Positions 10,372 through 21,564 of a DNA stretch of 64,000 nucleotides are shown piece by piece. Positions within the stretch are counted from its first letter, which is position 1, and the number at the start of each line of letters is the position of its first letter. The notes below the pieces were generated by a model. The model did not search any database and had not been told where the DNA came from. It saw only the letters and a program-made list of their open reading frames with translations. A program made the position numbers and the translations under genes. The DNA is from Cycas panzhihuaensis (taxonomy: Eukaryota > Cycadophyta): contig CM041465.1 of assembly GCA_023213395.1 (NCBI GenBank), forward strand, positions 235,607,741-235,671,740, written 5' to 3'.

Positions 10372-11463
10372 GCGTAAAACGTCTTAAGGAACATCCCATT
10401 AACAGCTTTCTCAAATTCGAGCCCTTCCACGGTGGCTATCCTGTAAGCACCATTATCGAGGGATTCGATAATGATAAAGGGACCAACCCATCGGGGTTTG
10501 AATTTGGTCAAACGGTCATGGAGATATTCGAGCTTGAGGACGTAGTCCCCAGGAAACAAAGGGCGGGAACGAAGGCGTTTATCGTGAGCCCTTTGTGAGC
10601 GGGCTTTGGATGCTAGGTTAGCACGACAGCGCTAAGCCGTCTCTCATCCAAAGCTTGAGGTCGGCAAAGTGCTGCCGGATCGACTCTTCGTCGATGAAAC
10701 CTCGAAGGGAAACTCGCAGAGAAGGGATCTCCACCTCCAATAGGAGCATCGCCTCAGTACCGTAGACCAGGGAGAACGGGGTTATTCCCGTGGCGGAACG
10801 GATAGAGGTACGATAAGCCCACAAGGCAGAGGGCAGCTGAAGATGCCAATCCCTCTGGGATTGAGCAACGGTTTTCTTGAGGATGCTGACAAGAGTCTTA
10901 TTAAAAGACTCCACCTGGCCATTTGCCTGAGGGTAATAAGGGGAAGAAGTCTTATGAGAGATTTTGAACTTCCCACAAAGCTCATCCACCTCCTTATTAC
11001 AAAAAGGAGTTCCATTGTCGGTGATTAGGACATCCAGAATTCTGAAACGGCAAATGATGTGCTGGTAAATGAACGTAGCAATTGTTTTACCGGGGGTAGT
11101 GATCAAGGGGATGGCCTCTGCCATTTGGTGAAATACTGTGGCGGTCAAGATGAACTTGTCTTGACGGCGAAGGTGGGAGATAGCTCCAATGAGGTCTAGC
11201 CCCCACTGAGCGAAAGGCCACGACGAAACAATAGGATGCAAGGCCTCGGAAGGCACATGGGAAATGTTGGCGTGCTCTTGACATCGCCGACATTTCCGAG
11301 CAAAAGCATGAGCGTCTCTAAAAAGGGACGGCCAAAAATAGCCCATGCGAAGGATCCTCTGAGCCATAGACTGGCCCCCAAAGTGACCTCCACAAATGCC
11401 GTGATGGCATTCGCTAAGCACTTGGTCACTCCGCTGCCAGTGACACATGGAGGAGGACCCCAT
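10368..11463 (-). pseudogene. Integrase of element A (frameshifted near its C-terminus)
   Basis: The frame 11463-10618 has the zinc-binding H-H-C-C region (ECHHGICGGHFGG ... CRRCQEH) and the catalytic triad in WGLDLIGA, VLITDNGTPF and ANGQVESFNKTL, so all of D, D and E are present. It then reads the typical ALWAYRTSIRSATGITPFSLVYG stretch in two parts. Frame is lost near 10620 and the C-terminal domain resumes at 10559-10368 with LTKFKPRWVGPFII, the GPF/Y module. I see no chromodomain. It would insert the element's DNA into chromosomes; the 5-bp duplications agree. It follows RNase H directly, with no second RNase H in between. Confidence 0.9.
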
Positions 11464-13060
11464 CGAAGGACCTCTTATACAATACCTCGTCCATGAGGAG
11501 GTATTGCCTGGCAGAAGTCCGGATACGAGATTTGACTTTGTTACTAGCGTCAGGGCGGTATCGCAGCTGCGTGAGATACCGCACTATGTCACCGTACCAC
11601 TCATTGTCGATGAGCGGATGGGGAGGAGCTCCCTGAATCGTCAAGATGGACTCATCGGGGAGAGAGTCGTCAACGGGAGTATCAAAGGAGTTAGGGATAG
11701 GGGCGTCCGCAAGTTGCTCGGCCACTATCATGCCCTTCTTTAATTTCCGGTTAACGATAAGGAGATCAAATTCTTGGAGTAGGACGGCCCAACGACCGGC
11801 CCTACCCGTCAAATCCGAACGAGTAAGCAAGTATCTCAAAGGATCAGATTGAACGATCACCTTGGTAGTATTGCCGAGCAAGTAGTGCCTAAACTTCTTG
11901 GTGGCATGGACCAAGGAGAGGCATTCCTTCTCGGCAGGGGAATAGTTAAGTTCAACAGCCATGAGAGTGCGACTGATGAAATATATAGCCCTCTCAGTTC
12001 CTGAGTCGTCCTCCTGAGCGAGCATAGCGCCCAAGGATTCATCGATTCTTTGAGGTATACAAGATGAAGGGCCTATCGAACCGAGGAGGCGCCAACGTAG
12101 GAGCGGAAGCCAAGGCTTCCTTGAGTCCTTCGAAGGCTTTTTGGGTCTTGTCGGACCAGGCAAAAGGGGCTCCTTCCTCAACAGGTTTGTGAGGGGTTTA
12201 GCGCTTACAGCGAAGTCGGCTAAGAAGCGCCTGAGGAAACCGAGCCTACCTAGAAACGACTTAATCTGCCGTTGAGTTCTAGGAGGCGGCATGTCGAGGA
12301 TCGCCCTGACTTTGTCAGGGTCGATCTGAATTCCCCGCTTGGATACGAGGAATCCAAGGAGTTTGCCCAAGGTAACGGCAAACACACATTTAAGCGGATT
12401 AAGGCTGACGTGATACTCGCGGCATCGTGAGAAGATGGCACGCAAGTCAGAAGGATGATGGGTTCTCACACGGGAAAGACCCATCATATCATCCATAAAG
12501 ACCTCCAATGTGTCGTTGATGAGGTCGTGGAAGATGAAATGCATGGCTCTTTGGTAAGTAGCACCTGCATTTTTAAGGCCAAAGGGCATCGCCTTGTAGG
12601 CGAAGGTACCCCAAGGAGTAGTGAAGGCCGTCTTATGGCGGTCTTCGGGAGAAATCTGAATTTGGTTGTATCGAGAAGTCATCCATTAGGGACATCACTT
12701 CGAATCCGGCGGTGCGATCAATGATCTGATCTAAGAAGGGTAACGGGAAATTGTCCTTAGGACAAGCGTTGTTGATGTCACGAAAGTCGACACATATACG
12801 GATTGCCCCTGCTCTTTTAGCAGGAACAATGTTGGAGACCCACTTGGGGTAATCAATAGAGGTAATGAGTCCAGTCTAAAGCTTTTCTACCTCCATCTTG
12901 ACGGCAAAAGCTTGGTGAAGGGGACGCTGCTCCTGGCGCACAGGGCGGGCGCCAGGAAGGGTGGTGAGGTTATGGGTGACAATCGAGGGGTCGATTCCCT
13001 TCATGTCAGCATAATCCCACGCGAAAATGTCTCGAAACTCCTGGAACAGGAGGGACTATT
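11426..13060 (-). pseudogene. Reverse transcriptase-RNase H of element A (frameshifted)
   Basis: Reading right to left: DIFAWDYADMKGIDPSIVTH near 13040, YPKWVSNIVPAKR and ICVDFRDINNACPKDNFPLP, then after a frameshift near 12680 the Tat signature MPFGLKNAGATYQRAM, catalytic FMDDMM, GFLVSKRGIQIDPDK and IKSFLGRLGFLRRF. RNase H follows: GAMLAQED, YFISRTLMAVELNYSPAEKE, HYLLGNTTKVIVQSDPL. Between about 12165 and 12050 the long frame translates to nonsense while the neighbouring frame gives the expected APFAWSDKTQKAFEGL and PPRFDRPFILYTS, so two compensating indels create a frame excursion of about 115 bases. A TAG also occurs at about 12877-12879. Catalytic residues otherwise look intact. Confidence 0.9.
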
Positions 13061-13250
13061 CCCTTACCTCATCAGGAGAGCATTCCGACCCAACCTTAAT
13101 GACCTTGCCCGGGGCCAAGACTACATCCTGGGTTGCCCCCATGCACATGGCGTTGCCCTCCTCGAAGTGGAGATGGGCAAGATCAACGGGAGGAGGAGGA
13201 ATAGGAGACGGGATCGGATCGGCAAGCGTGGATCCGACCGCGAGGATCTT

Positions 13251-14240
13251 CTAGTGACCCAGCCGGTGGTGACCAGAAGGCAGGTTAGGCGTAAGGCCTG
13301 CTAGATGCTCGAGCAGGGCTTCATCATCCTCGAAATAATCCACCCCATGGATGACCTTACTTCGAGTAGGAGAAGCACCGGAGGGAGCGAGAGCAACGGG
13401 ACCGTGATGACCATCGGGTTGCTCAGCTTCCTCACGGAAATCTGAAGGAAAAACAGAAAGGTGACCCTCAGAAGGAGCAAAAGGCAATTCCTCGAAACCA
13501 TTACCTACAGGGGGTAACGAAAAAGGAGAAATGCCGACAGGCAGGTCAACACGAGCGATGACATGCGACATGCACGAAGGGCTAGCCTCACCAATGAGAG
13601 GGTTTCTAGATGGGGATCTAGAGCAAGGCAGGTGCGACCTATTGGCGCAAAGGAAAGAGACGGGGTGAGGACAATCCTCGTCTTCATCGAGTGACTCATC
13701 ATCGCTGAACGAAGCGAGGTACCCGTAACTCCCAACGCCAATAGGGGCGAACCGCATGAGACTAGGAGGAGAAGACGCGTGGTCTTCTTCAGACGAGTTA
13801 GGTATCCCAATAAAGCAAGCCGAGGCATGAGTGGATGAACCTTGGTTTGCCGAACTGGTAGAGCGAGTTTGTTTAGAAAAAGGGTGCTCACGGGGGATCA
13901 CTCTCATTCGTCCATCATGGACGAATTTAAGTTGTCCCCAAAGGGTCGAGCACACGGCTCCCATTTGATCGAGCCATGGACGACCAAGAAGGAGGTTGTA
14001 GTCCACATCAACGTTAAGGACTACAACGCGTCGGAAAACGTCTTACCCTCAAGGGTAGCGGAATCGCGATAGATCCCAAAGGGGTCTTCTCGCCAAATCA
14101 TACCCTTGGCATCGCCAGGAACAGGTTCCATATGAAATACCAAGCTCTTGCATGACACGCAAGGGCATGGCATCGACCAAGAACCGTTGTCGACAATAGT
14201 TCTTCAAGAGTACAACAGTGTATCGATGGTAATGGTGAAT
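13251..14240 (-). pseudogene. Aspartic protease and C-terminal spacer of element A (frameshifted)
   Basis: Near 14195 the minus strand encodes TIVDNGS, the Tat-type protease active site (D-N-G-S), and one frame over VDAMPLRVMQELGISYG, so a frameshift sits just after the active site. A second shift precedes VVVLNVDVDYNLLLGRPW at about 14020, the conserved protease C-terminal block. An open frame of 251 residues (14006-13251) follows: it begins with that block and GAVCSTLWGQLKFVHDGRM, then runs into a low-similarity Ser/Pro-rich spacer (LMRFAPIGVGSYGY, later acidic). Element B has the same spacer at 49455-49676. The spacer's role is unknown. Confidence 0.75.
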
Positions 14241-16955
14241 GGGAAGTTCCAGCGTTCCCTTTCACCCGGGGGAAGATCCTTAGGATCAAAGGAAATAGCG
14301 GGTCCACCACCTTGGGCGACACCCAAAGCGTGGGCAGTGCGTCACTTGATCCTAAAGCTTCCAGGAGGAGGGCCTGCTGCTCGAGACAACTCCTCAGAAT
14401 GTCCATCAAGGACATTCCCGCAATGATCGTATGGAGCCTGCCCACGATCGAGAAAGGCTTACCCTTCCCAAGAGGGTTGGGTAAGTGCCCTTCTAAGTCG
14501 TAACGACCCGGCGCATGTGAATAGCCTTGGGAAAGAGGGACTTCGGAGGAAGGGTCTCCCAAGAGGGCGGAAGGAGCGGAGGACAAAAGCTCCCGCCGCT
14601 TCCTTAGCGCTTGAGATCGCGCGTGAGGGCAAAAGTGGGAGTTGCTTCATGCAACTGGATCACCTTCTTCCCCATTGCACGAGGTCGTGAAGGCGACGGG
14701 GTGCGACGGCTAGGAGAACGAGAAGAGGAAGAAGAATTCCTAGCGTCCTTCCCTTTATCGCGGGAAGGGCGGGATCCAGTGATCTTCCTGCTATGGTTGT
14801 TCTTGGTTTGGGTTTTGCGATCACGTTCCGTGCTTAGGGAGCGGATCCTTATGAATCGTTGATCCAAATTAGGCCTTGAGGCCCATTTGGGAGAAGAATC
14901 GATCGAGGGCATCCTTTGGATCTTTGGGCCCTACAACGCGAATCGTCGTGGAAGCAATCCCCATGAATGGAGCACCACTTCTTCTCAAGCGGAGGGTCAG
15001 ACCTCCTCGCTTGAGAGGACTGGGCGTTTCCATTCCTGGGAAGAGGAGCTTGGGTAGTTTGCTGGACTTGCTTGTTTGACGTACGAGATGAAGGATCTTG
15101 AAGCTTGAGCTCCTTCATCGTACGCTCGAATGAGCGTATAGCTGATGTGAGAGGGTCTAAAGTCTTCTCGGTAGGATGAGAGGAAGACCGCGTTGGCTGG
15201 GAAGGTTTGGTATCTTTGGTAGGGGGTGGTGTCTCACGGCGATGTGAGGGCTTAAGAGGTTTCTTGAGACCCGCTTGGATCTCAATAGCCTCCAACGCCA
15301 AGCACTTGGCGATCGCGGAATCGCATGTGGTCGCCCCCATCTTGAGGACTTCCACGTGGACTTCGGAAGCGCGTTTGACGAGGTCTCGCTTCAACTCCTC
15401 GGGCAATGTTGCCTTAGTGGAGTGAAGCAAGTCGTGGAATCGCCGCACAAAGTCACGATTCATCTCATCGTAACCTTGTTTGAGCGAAAGAAGAGACTTC
15501 ATTCTGCTCTCGAATGGACGAGCTACATCAAAATAGTTGATGAACTCATCCACCAATTGCTAGAATGAATGGATCGAATGGGCAGGGAGACGGTAGAACC
15601 ATTTGAGAGCGCCACCGCAAGGATCTAGGAAATAATTTCATCAAAATATGGTCGTAAGCCCAGTATTCGAAGCATGCCATAGAAAAACTACGGACATGCT
15701 CACGTTCTTCGACGAAGTTCCATCGAATCTAAGAACTTGGGGATGAGGCGGCAAGTTGGTTCGCAACGCCTCAACCGAAAGAGGGGTTGACCTAACGGCC
15801 ATGAAGGGGCGCGCCTTGCTCGAATCCGTAGGATCAACGAATGTCGGCAGGTAACGCACAAGGAGCGGGTGGGGGTGGAACACCCAACCCACCTTGAGGA
15901 AGCGCCCCTTGCGGAAAAGAGGCGTGGGGGTAGGTGCCTAGGAAGGGAGTCGGGTTCCCTTGCGAAGGCACAGCAGATGGGATTGCACTGGAAGAAGGGC
16001 AAGATGGATGTGGAACTGGGTTTTGCCCATATGGGCCACCCATAGGTGGAGCAACCCCATATGGGTGTAGCGGATCCACTCCATAAGCGGGGATAGGGCT
16101 TCCTCTACCCTGCCCCCAAGGTTGAGAAGTATACCCTCGGGGAATGTAGAAGGAAGCACCAACGTGCTGGGCTGGAGGATGCATGGGAGCGGATCCCACA
16201 TGACTAGTGGTTGAAAAGCTAGTAGGGCCAATAGGCCTACTAGGGATGGTATGTGCCACATTAGGAGGTGGCACATTGGTTTGATTAGGAGCGGGTATGC
16301 TAACTCTCAGTTGAGGGAAAGACACACCACGAGAAGACCCTAAGGCATTAGGACCTTGATGAGGGACGGAAGGTGCCACGCACGCCCCTACTGCAGGGAA
16401 TGAGTGGGACATACGTGTAGGCACGAAAGGATTTGTGGTCATAGGAAGGGTGGATGAGGATGAGGCACGAGGTGGGGGAGCGGAAGAGGAAGAGGCTCCT
16501 CCACGAAGAACATCCTCAAACCACCCAGACGCTGATTGCAAGCGTGTTGGCGGCAACACTCATTGAAAGCTTCAACTACGTCGACGGAGGAGTCCCAACA
16601 CACTCGTAAGAGGTGATCTAACCTCAAACAAGGTAGGATCTTAACGTTCCTCATAAGAATTGCCAACCACGTGGCAACCCTCAAGAGGAACGGTCCTTCC
16701 ACCAGTGTGGGTAGAAGGGTGAGCACCGAAAGAAAGGTGTTGGTCATTTGGATAATAAAGGGGGTCGTCACCCTCTTGGGTGGACCCGGGAATAACAGGA
16801 GGAAAGGCATGGGTTTCCATGGCCGAAGTATGGTAAGTCCAATCGGAAGAGTATCCCTCCATAGTCAGATCAGAATCCGACGAGGCAAGAAGGCGATACT
16901 CGGGGTCCTCTAACAAAGGAGGTAGACCGCGTAAACGACGAGAGAAACGCCGCAT
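14098..16955 (-). pseudogene. Gag of element A (several frameshifts)
   Basis: Likely start at 16955 (MRRFSRRLRGLPPLLEDPEY), 173 bases inside the 5' LTR end. Proline-rich N-terminal segments follow (16559-15834: many P, S and G; short repeats with PQGALPQGG). Then comes the capsid core, with EALRTNLPPHPQVLRFDG near 15760 and FINYFDVARPFESRMKSLLS, YDEMNRDFVRRFHDLLHSTK at 15556-14849. A zinc-knuckle-like CSIHGDCFHDDSRC lies near 14960. A basic segment (14912-14604) and a linker (14586-14098: SIVGRLHTIIAGMSLMDILR) lead to protease. The frame changes at least four times. It would build the virus-like particle. Confidence 0.75.
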
Positions 16956-17099
16956 GCAAAGTCAACCGACAATGTTAGGAAAGGAGAAAAAGCGGTAAAA
17001 CACACGCGTTGGGGGATGCCCAACGTGGAAATCAAGATAAGTATGAAAAGGATCACACAAGAGTAGCGAAACCAACCGAAGAGAGCGAGGCTAGCTCCC

Positions 17100-17127
17100 T
17101 TCTTCGGGTCCGGTATGGTCGCCCGGT
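17100..17127 (-). promoter_or_regulatory. Primer-binding site of element A
   Basis: Directly after the 5' LTR end (...GTGTCCA) the minus strand reads GGGCGACCATACCGGACCCG. Elements B (GACGACTATATTGGGAACC) and C (AGCAACCATATTGGGGATTA) have related sequences at the same place, so the family consensus approximates TGGCGACTATACTGGG. This resembles the Tat/Ogre type of primer site. I cannot name the tRNA with certainty. Confidence 0.55.
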
Positions 17128-19662
17128 GGACACGCTACGGGATAACTACCTAACTGATAGGCGTGGGAGGAGTAAGTGATGAAATGATAGAAAGTAGAAC
17201 CTAAAAGGCGGGTAACTACCATGCAGGCGCCCGTCTTGTGGGAGCGCGAGTTCGGGATCCGCAATGGAGTATGGCTACTATTGGGCGACCCTTCCCACCT
17301 TGATCAAGGGGCGAAGGTACGTGGGATGAACCCGAGTTGACACTGGGATAGGACCCTCCCACCCTTGGGTGGCGGAAGGGGAAGAGAAGGCCTCTGGAGA
17401 CAAAGCCAAGAGTAATCCTACGCAACTTGACCGGATGCACGAGCGATGCGGGAAGCAAGGCGCTCGTGCGGTTAAGGAAAAGGAAGGAAAGGTAAGGACA
17501 AAGAAAACTCTTACAATCTTTCCTACGGATAATAGGGGGTGCATGCAACAAAGCAAACAAATATAAAAGCAGTTTCCCCTTTTAATCTTTCAATGTTCTA
17601 ATTACTAAGAAAAGAATAAAAGGAAGAAACAGGGTAACGAAGAGGAAAGGAAGCGTGCACCTGGGCCGAAGGCGTGCGAGATGACGTAGCCTCCACGAGG
17701 AGCACCCAACCACTCAGGCGACGTCTGGGATCACGGGATGCAGCGGCGGACAAAAGGGGGTTCCTTACCCTCCCTGGAAAAGTAAATACAATACCAAAGG
17801 AAGGAAAGGACCGCTAACTAGTAAATGAGATAGCATAAAACATGATACACGCAACGAGCACTTACCGGTAGAGAGGCCAACGGGCAACGTTCTCCGCGCG
17901 TCTCGAGTACCTGTAAGCAACAAGGGTCTCCCTCTTCCCGAAGGAAGAGCACTAACATGCAACGCAAGGATCTAACAATATATGTCTAGCAACATAAGCA
18001 AGAGTCTAAATATACATGCTAGCGTTAGTCCAATAAGGAAAATACCAAAGGAAAGTGACCCAAATGAAAGGAAACAACAAGGCAAGCCTCGGAGTGGCCT
18101 ACTTCCCGCAAAAGGTGCCCCAACCTCCCCCCAGGAGCCACAAGGCAGCGAGGAGAAAGTCAAGAACCAAGGCTGGAAAATGGCAAGAGAGACCCAAAGA
18201 TACCCACGGGGGACCGGGATGCTACGGGGAGCAAACCGAGTGACCGTGGAGCAAGGGTGAAGCAAGAACCCGTAGTTGAGGCCTATGGATGGCACCCAAA
18301 CCCAAACAAAGGGTCCCAAATCAGCGCTGCAACTTGTTGTGGCCGGTTTAAAGGCCAAGGGAGCCTTCAAACCCTTGTTTACAAGCTAAGAGGAGCACGA
18401 GGCGAGAGGGAGGTTTTGGGGGGCCAAGAGCCGCCTAGGGAGCGTGGAAGGTGGTACGGAATCCACCCAGCTCCTCTCCAAAACCTATGCAACCCCTCAA
18501 CGCCGCTGCCTTGGACAGCAAACGCAGGCAAGAAGCACAGGGAGAGTGGTATAACAGTCCTCCAAAGGGAGGAAAACCAACTCTCACGGAACAAGTAGGA
18601 ACAAATAAGCTGAAGCATAAATATCACAAAAAACAAATGCAAAATGAAGGATACCTGGGAAGGGGAGGCAAGGGATTTGCCTCTAAAGGACAAACAAGAA
18701 GGGCTGGAAAAATAGCCCAGATCTAGAGTGGAGCAGGCTTGAGGCCCTGCTACGGGGTGTGACGGGAAACACCTACAAACGGGGAACTCATAGACTACCT
18801 GGGTAGAAACCAGCTGGAAACCGCTTCAAAGGAGCCCTCTCCAAGGCGTTTGAGGGGCTGAGAGAATGTCTCAGCCAAGCCAAAGGAGAGCTAGGCGTCA
18901 GATGAAGAGGTGCAGTCTAGTTGCAAAGCAGCAAGCAGAGAAGAGCAGAGCAGTAGAGTGTTTTTCTTGAGAGCAACTTCAAAAGTGAGCCAAAAGATCT
19001 TTGAAAATGAGCCAAAAAGGGCTTAAGTACTCAAGAAAAACCCTAAACCGTGCGATTAGGGCGCAGCTGGAAGAGAAATAAAGTACGAGCCACGTGGCAG
19101 TTTCGCAATAAATGCGAAATTACCATGGCAGATTTTTAAAAACAACTCGAGATCGTCTGCAATAAATATACGCAGATCATGGATATTCCGTGATCGAGAA
19201 AAATCACAGACGCGCCTAAAGCGAAGAATGGGGCCTACCAACCACCCAGTTGAGGCATTTAATCGAAAAGGTGACATAACGCTAAAACACCCACCCGGAG
19301 CAAACAAGCCAACAAACGGGTCCAAAGGAGCAAAAATAGGGCTCAAGTGGGGTGGCAAGTTGACCAAACGATGATGAGTCATCACACCAAGTGAGGTGGC
19401 GCAAACCTAGTGGATCCCGGAGTGAGGAGGGCGACATGCGAAGCAATACGGTCACTGTGGTGCCACACTTGCTGGGAGTGTGCCCCTGCTATAGTCGTCA
19501 TAGGCTAAAATAAGTGCGGACGACTACAAGGCCGCCCACAAAGTCATACACATGCAGATACGCAAGAAACATCCAGTAAAAGAAAGCGATGATAATGCAA
19601 GAGACATACCTGCACTTACCTGAGTCGGTGATTCCGTATCCATTCCCGGAAGCCGGGAAACA
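17128..19662 (-). repeat. Element A 5' LTR
   Basis: The 2535-bp partner of 3364-5869. On the minus strand it starts TGTTTCCCGG and ends GCGTGTCCA. Its first 20 bases contain a perfect 7-3-7 palindrome (19643-19659 on the plus strand: TTCCCGG, AAG, CCGGGAA). A cap-proximal promoter should lie inside, but I cannot fix it from sequence alone. Confidence 0.9.
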
Positions 19663-19667
19663 GATAC
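19663..19667. repeat. Target-site duplication of element A, right copy (GATAC)
   Basis: Exact repeat of 3359-3363 immediately after the LTR terminus ...GGGAAACA. Confidence 0.9.
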
Positions 19668-20960
19668 CACTCCTTAATAATAATTGCACACTAATATAAC
19701 ATGCAAATAACTCCAAAAGAGCACTTGTATTATGGTCTACTTGGTGGGGGACCCTCTTCACTAACACCTCAAGGTTTTGATGTAATAGTTCATTATAAGT
19801 AGCATCAAAGCCAAGACCCAGGTTTAAGTCTCATTGGGGTAATGCTACTTATGGGGGCAGCGGGGTGATGTGCTAAATATCATCGATATATAAAATGCTA
19901 TTATAGTTGGGGCCTGTGGGACGCATGAACATCACTAAAAGTGGAGCTAGGTAGGGCTAGCACGTTCAACCTGGGGAGAGGTAATGGTCTACTTGATAGG
20001 GGGCCCTCTTCACTAACACCTCAAAGTTTTAGTATAATGGTTCATTACAGAATAATGGATTTAGATTTATTTTATATTTATTAGACCATGTTTTAATGAA
20101 ATATTATCTTAATTTTAGTGATGATGTATACTAAATGAGGATTCTTATATGATTATACTATCACCTATCGACGACTAATACTTATGGCACTAAATTCTCT
20201 CTTTCACGATTATTTTAATTTGATTCTTCTTTTAGAACCTTTCTTATTTTATATTTTATCTTAATTTCACCCTCACATTGCCTTTTTTATCAATGTTTAG
20301 GCTTGTTCTTATCATTTTCATCACTTTTGGGGCTCTTTCTTCATTAATAAAGTCATTTGTGCCTAAATTTACTATTAAAATTCTTTTTTTTTTTACTTTT
20401 AATAAACCACTTTTGACTTCTTAATTTATCATGTTTTGGTCCTGCTAAAAATACGATTGATCATGTTTTTGGTACAAAGTCATGTTTTTCGTTGGTCTAA
20501 AAACTATGAGAAAAAAAGAAAATTAAAATCATGATGTCTCCAAATGTAAAGGGCAGTAGAATAAGTACTCGCTTGAGAATATAGATAGAGTAAACCAAGG
20601 ATAATAAAAGCAATCAAAAGAAAATGGTAGGTGATATATGACAAAGAAGGAATCCTTAAGATGAAGGACTAATAAGTGGAAGCTTGATTTGAACTAATGA
20701 TAATGTATCTAAAGCTAATAGAGAAGTCTCTCTTTTAAGGATAAAAATAAATGGTAAAGCTAGGGACCTAAAATCTCTCTTAAGTATGGAACTTAAAAGA
20801 GAAAAAGACCAAAACCTCATAGAAGAGCATCCGCAATCAATATAAATACTAGAAAGAGTAAAAGACTTATATGATCATGAGTAGAAACTTTGAAGAAAGC
20901 AAAAAAATTCTCAAAGGAAGATAAGAAAAGACTAAAGAAAGGGATTACCCATAGTTTAAC
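19668..20960. other. AT-rich non-coding stretch
   Basis: No gene. It begins with the continuation of the sequence interrupted by element A, includes a direct repeat (see 19731-20049), then becomes AT-rich. It should contain the 3' end of element C, but I could not find a polypurine tract or LTR start. Confidence 0.5.
19731..20049. repeat. Direct repeat, about 67 bp, spaced 252 bp
   Basis: 19731-19797 and 19983-20049 share GGTCTACTTGRTRGGGG, CCCTCTTCACTAACACCTCA and a following TTCATTA block, with a few differences. The intervening 185 bp is not repeated. Possibly the remains of an LTR or a local duplication. Confidence 0.6.
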
Positions 20961-21564
20961 TCATTAGGTAAGAATAAAAATTTGAAGTCATAGTTTATCC
21001 TCATTATGGAGGTAAGGAGGAGTATTATTAGGCATAAAACTTTCTTAAATATTGAGAATTCATAGGCTTTTTAAATTCTAAACCCTTCATTATTGAGATT
21101 CGGCAAGCCCTATTATTCAAATCTTCAATTACTAGATAAGAACTAGTCCACTTAGGAGAAAACTTATGTTGCCTATCATGGAGATATTCTAACTTCAAAA
21201 CTTTATTACCAATACTAAACCTCCTAGGCCTAAGCTACCTGTCATGAGTAGTCTGGATTCTTTCATTAGGTAAGAATAAAAATTTGAAGTCATAGTTTAT
21301 CCTCATTATGGAGGTAAGGAGGAGTATTACTAGGCATAAAACTTTCTTAAATATTGAGAATTCATAGGCTTTTTAAATTCTAAACCCTTCATTATTGAGA
21401 TTCGGTAAGCCCTATTATTCAAATCTTCAATTACTAGATAAGAACTAGTCCACTTAGGAGAAAACTTATGTTGCCTATCATGGAGATATTCTAACTTCAA
21501 AACTTTATTACCAATACTAAACCTCCTAGGCCTAAGCTACCTATCATGAGTAGTCTGGACTCTT
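20961..21564. repeat. Recent tandem duplication, 2 x 302 bp, in integrase C-terminus of element C
   Basis: 20961-21262 and 21263-21564 are about 99% identical (only a few substitutions seen, such as ATTATTAGG/ATTACTAGG and GGCAAG/GGTAAG). Each copy encodes on the minus strand the integrase GPF-like segment (KVLKLEYLHDRQHKFSPKW). In an otherwise strongly decayed element this near-identity means the duplication is much younger than the element, or an assembly artefact. Confidence 0.85.

Larger units (their letters stand above)
3364..19662 (-). mobile_element. Element A: complete Tat-type Ty3/gypsy retrotransposon with antisense PMD gene and 3'-terminal aRNH
   Basis: A 16.3 kb minus-strand element with two related LTRs of about 2.5 kb, a primer site, gag, protease, RT-RNase H, integrase, an antisense plant-mobile-domain frame, an archaeal-type RNase H and a perfect GATAC target duplication. 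Tat assignment: protease active site VDNGS followed by MPLRVMQELGI, DYNLLLGRPW, RT with MPFGLKNAGATYQRAM, integrase ending in a GPF module without an obvious chromodomain, and a second RNase H. It is GC-richer than the other elements and has far fewer TAG stops, implying a younger insertion. Every main frame nonetheless has at least one frameshift. Confidence 0.9.

Noticed and set aside
10368-10559. A chromodomain at the end of element A's integrase
   Set aside because: The C-terminus ends soon after the GPF module with VNGMFLKTFYA; there is no room or motif for a chromodomain.
20961-21564. Duplicated block taken as an LTR pair or satellite array
   Set aside because: Only two adjacent copies, and each encodes an integrase C-terminus; it is a local duplication of coding sequence.
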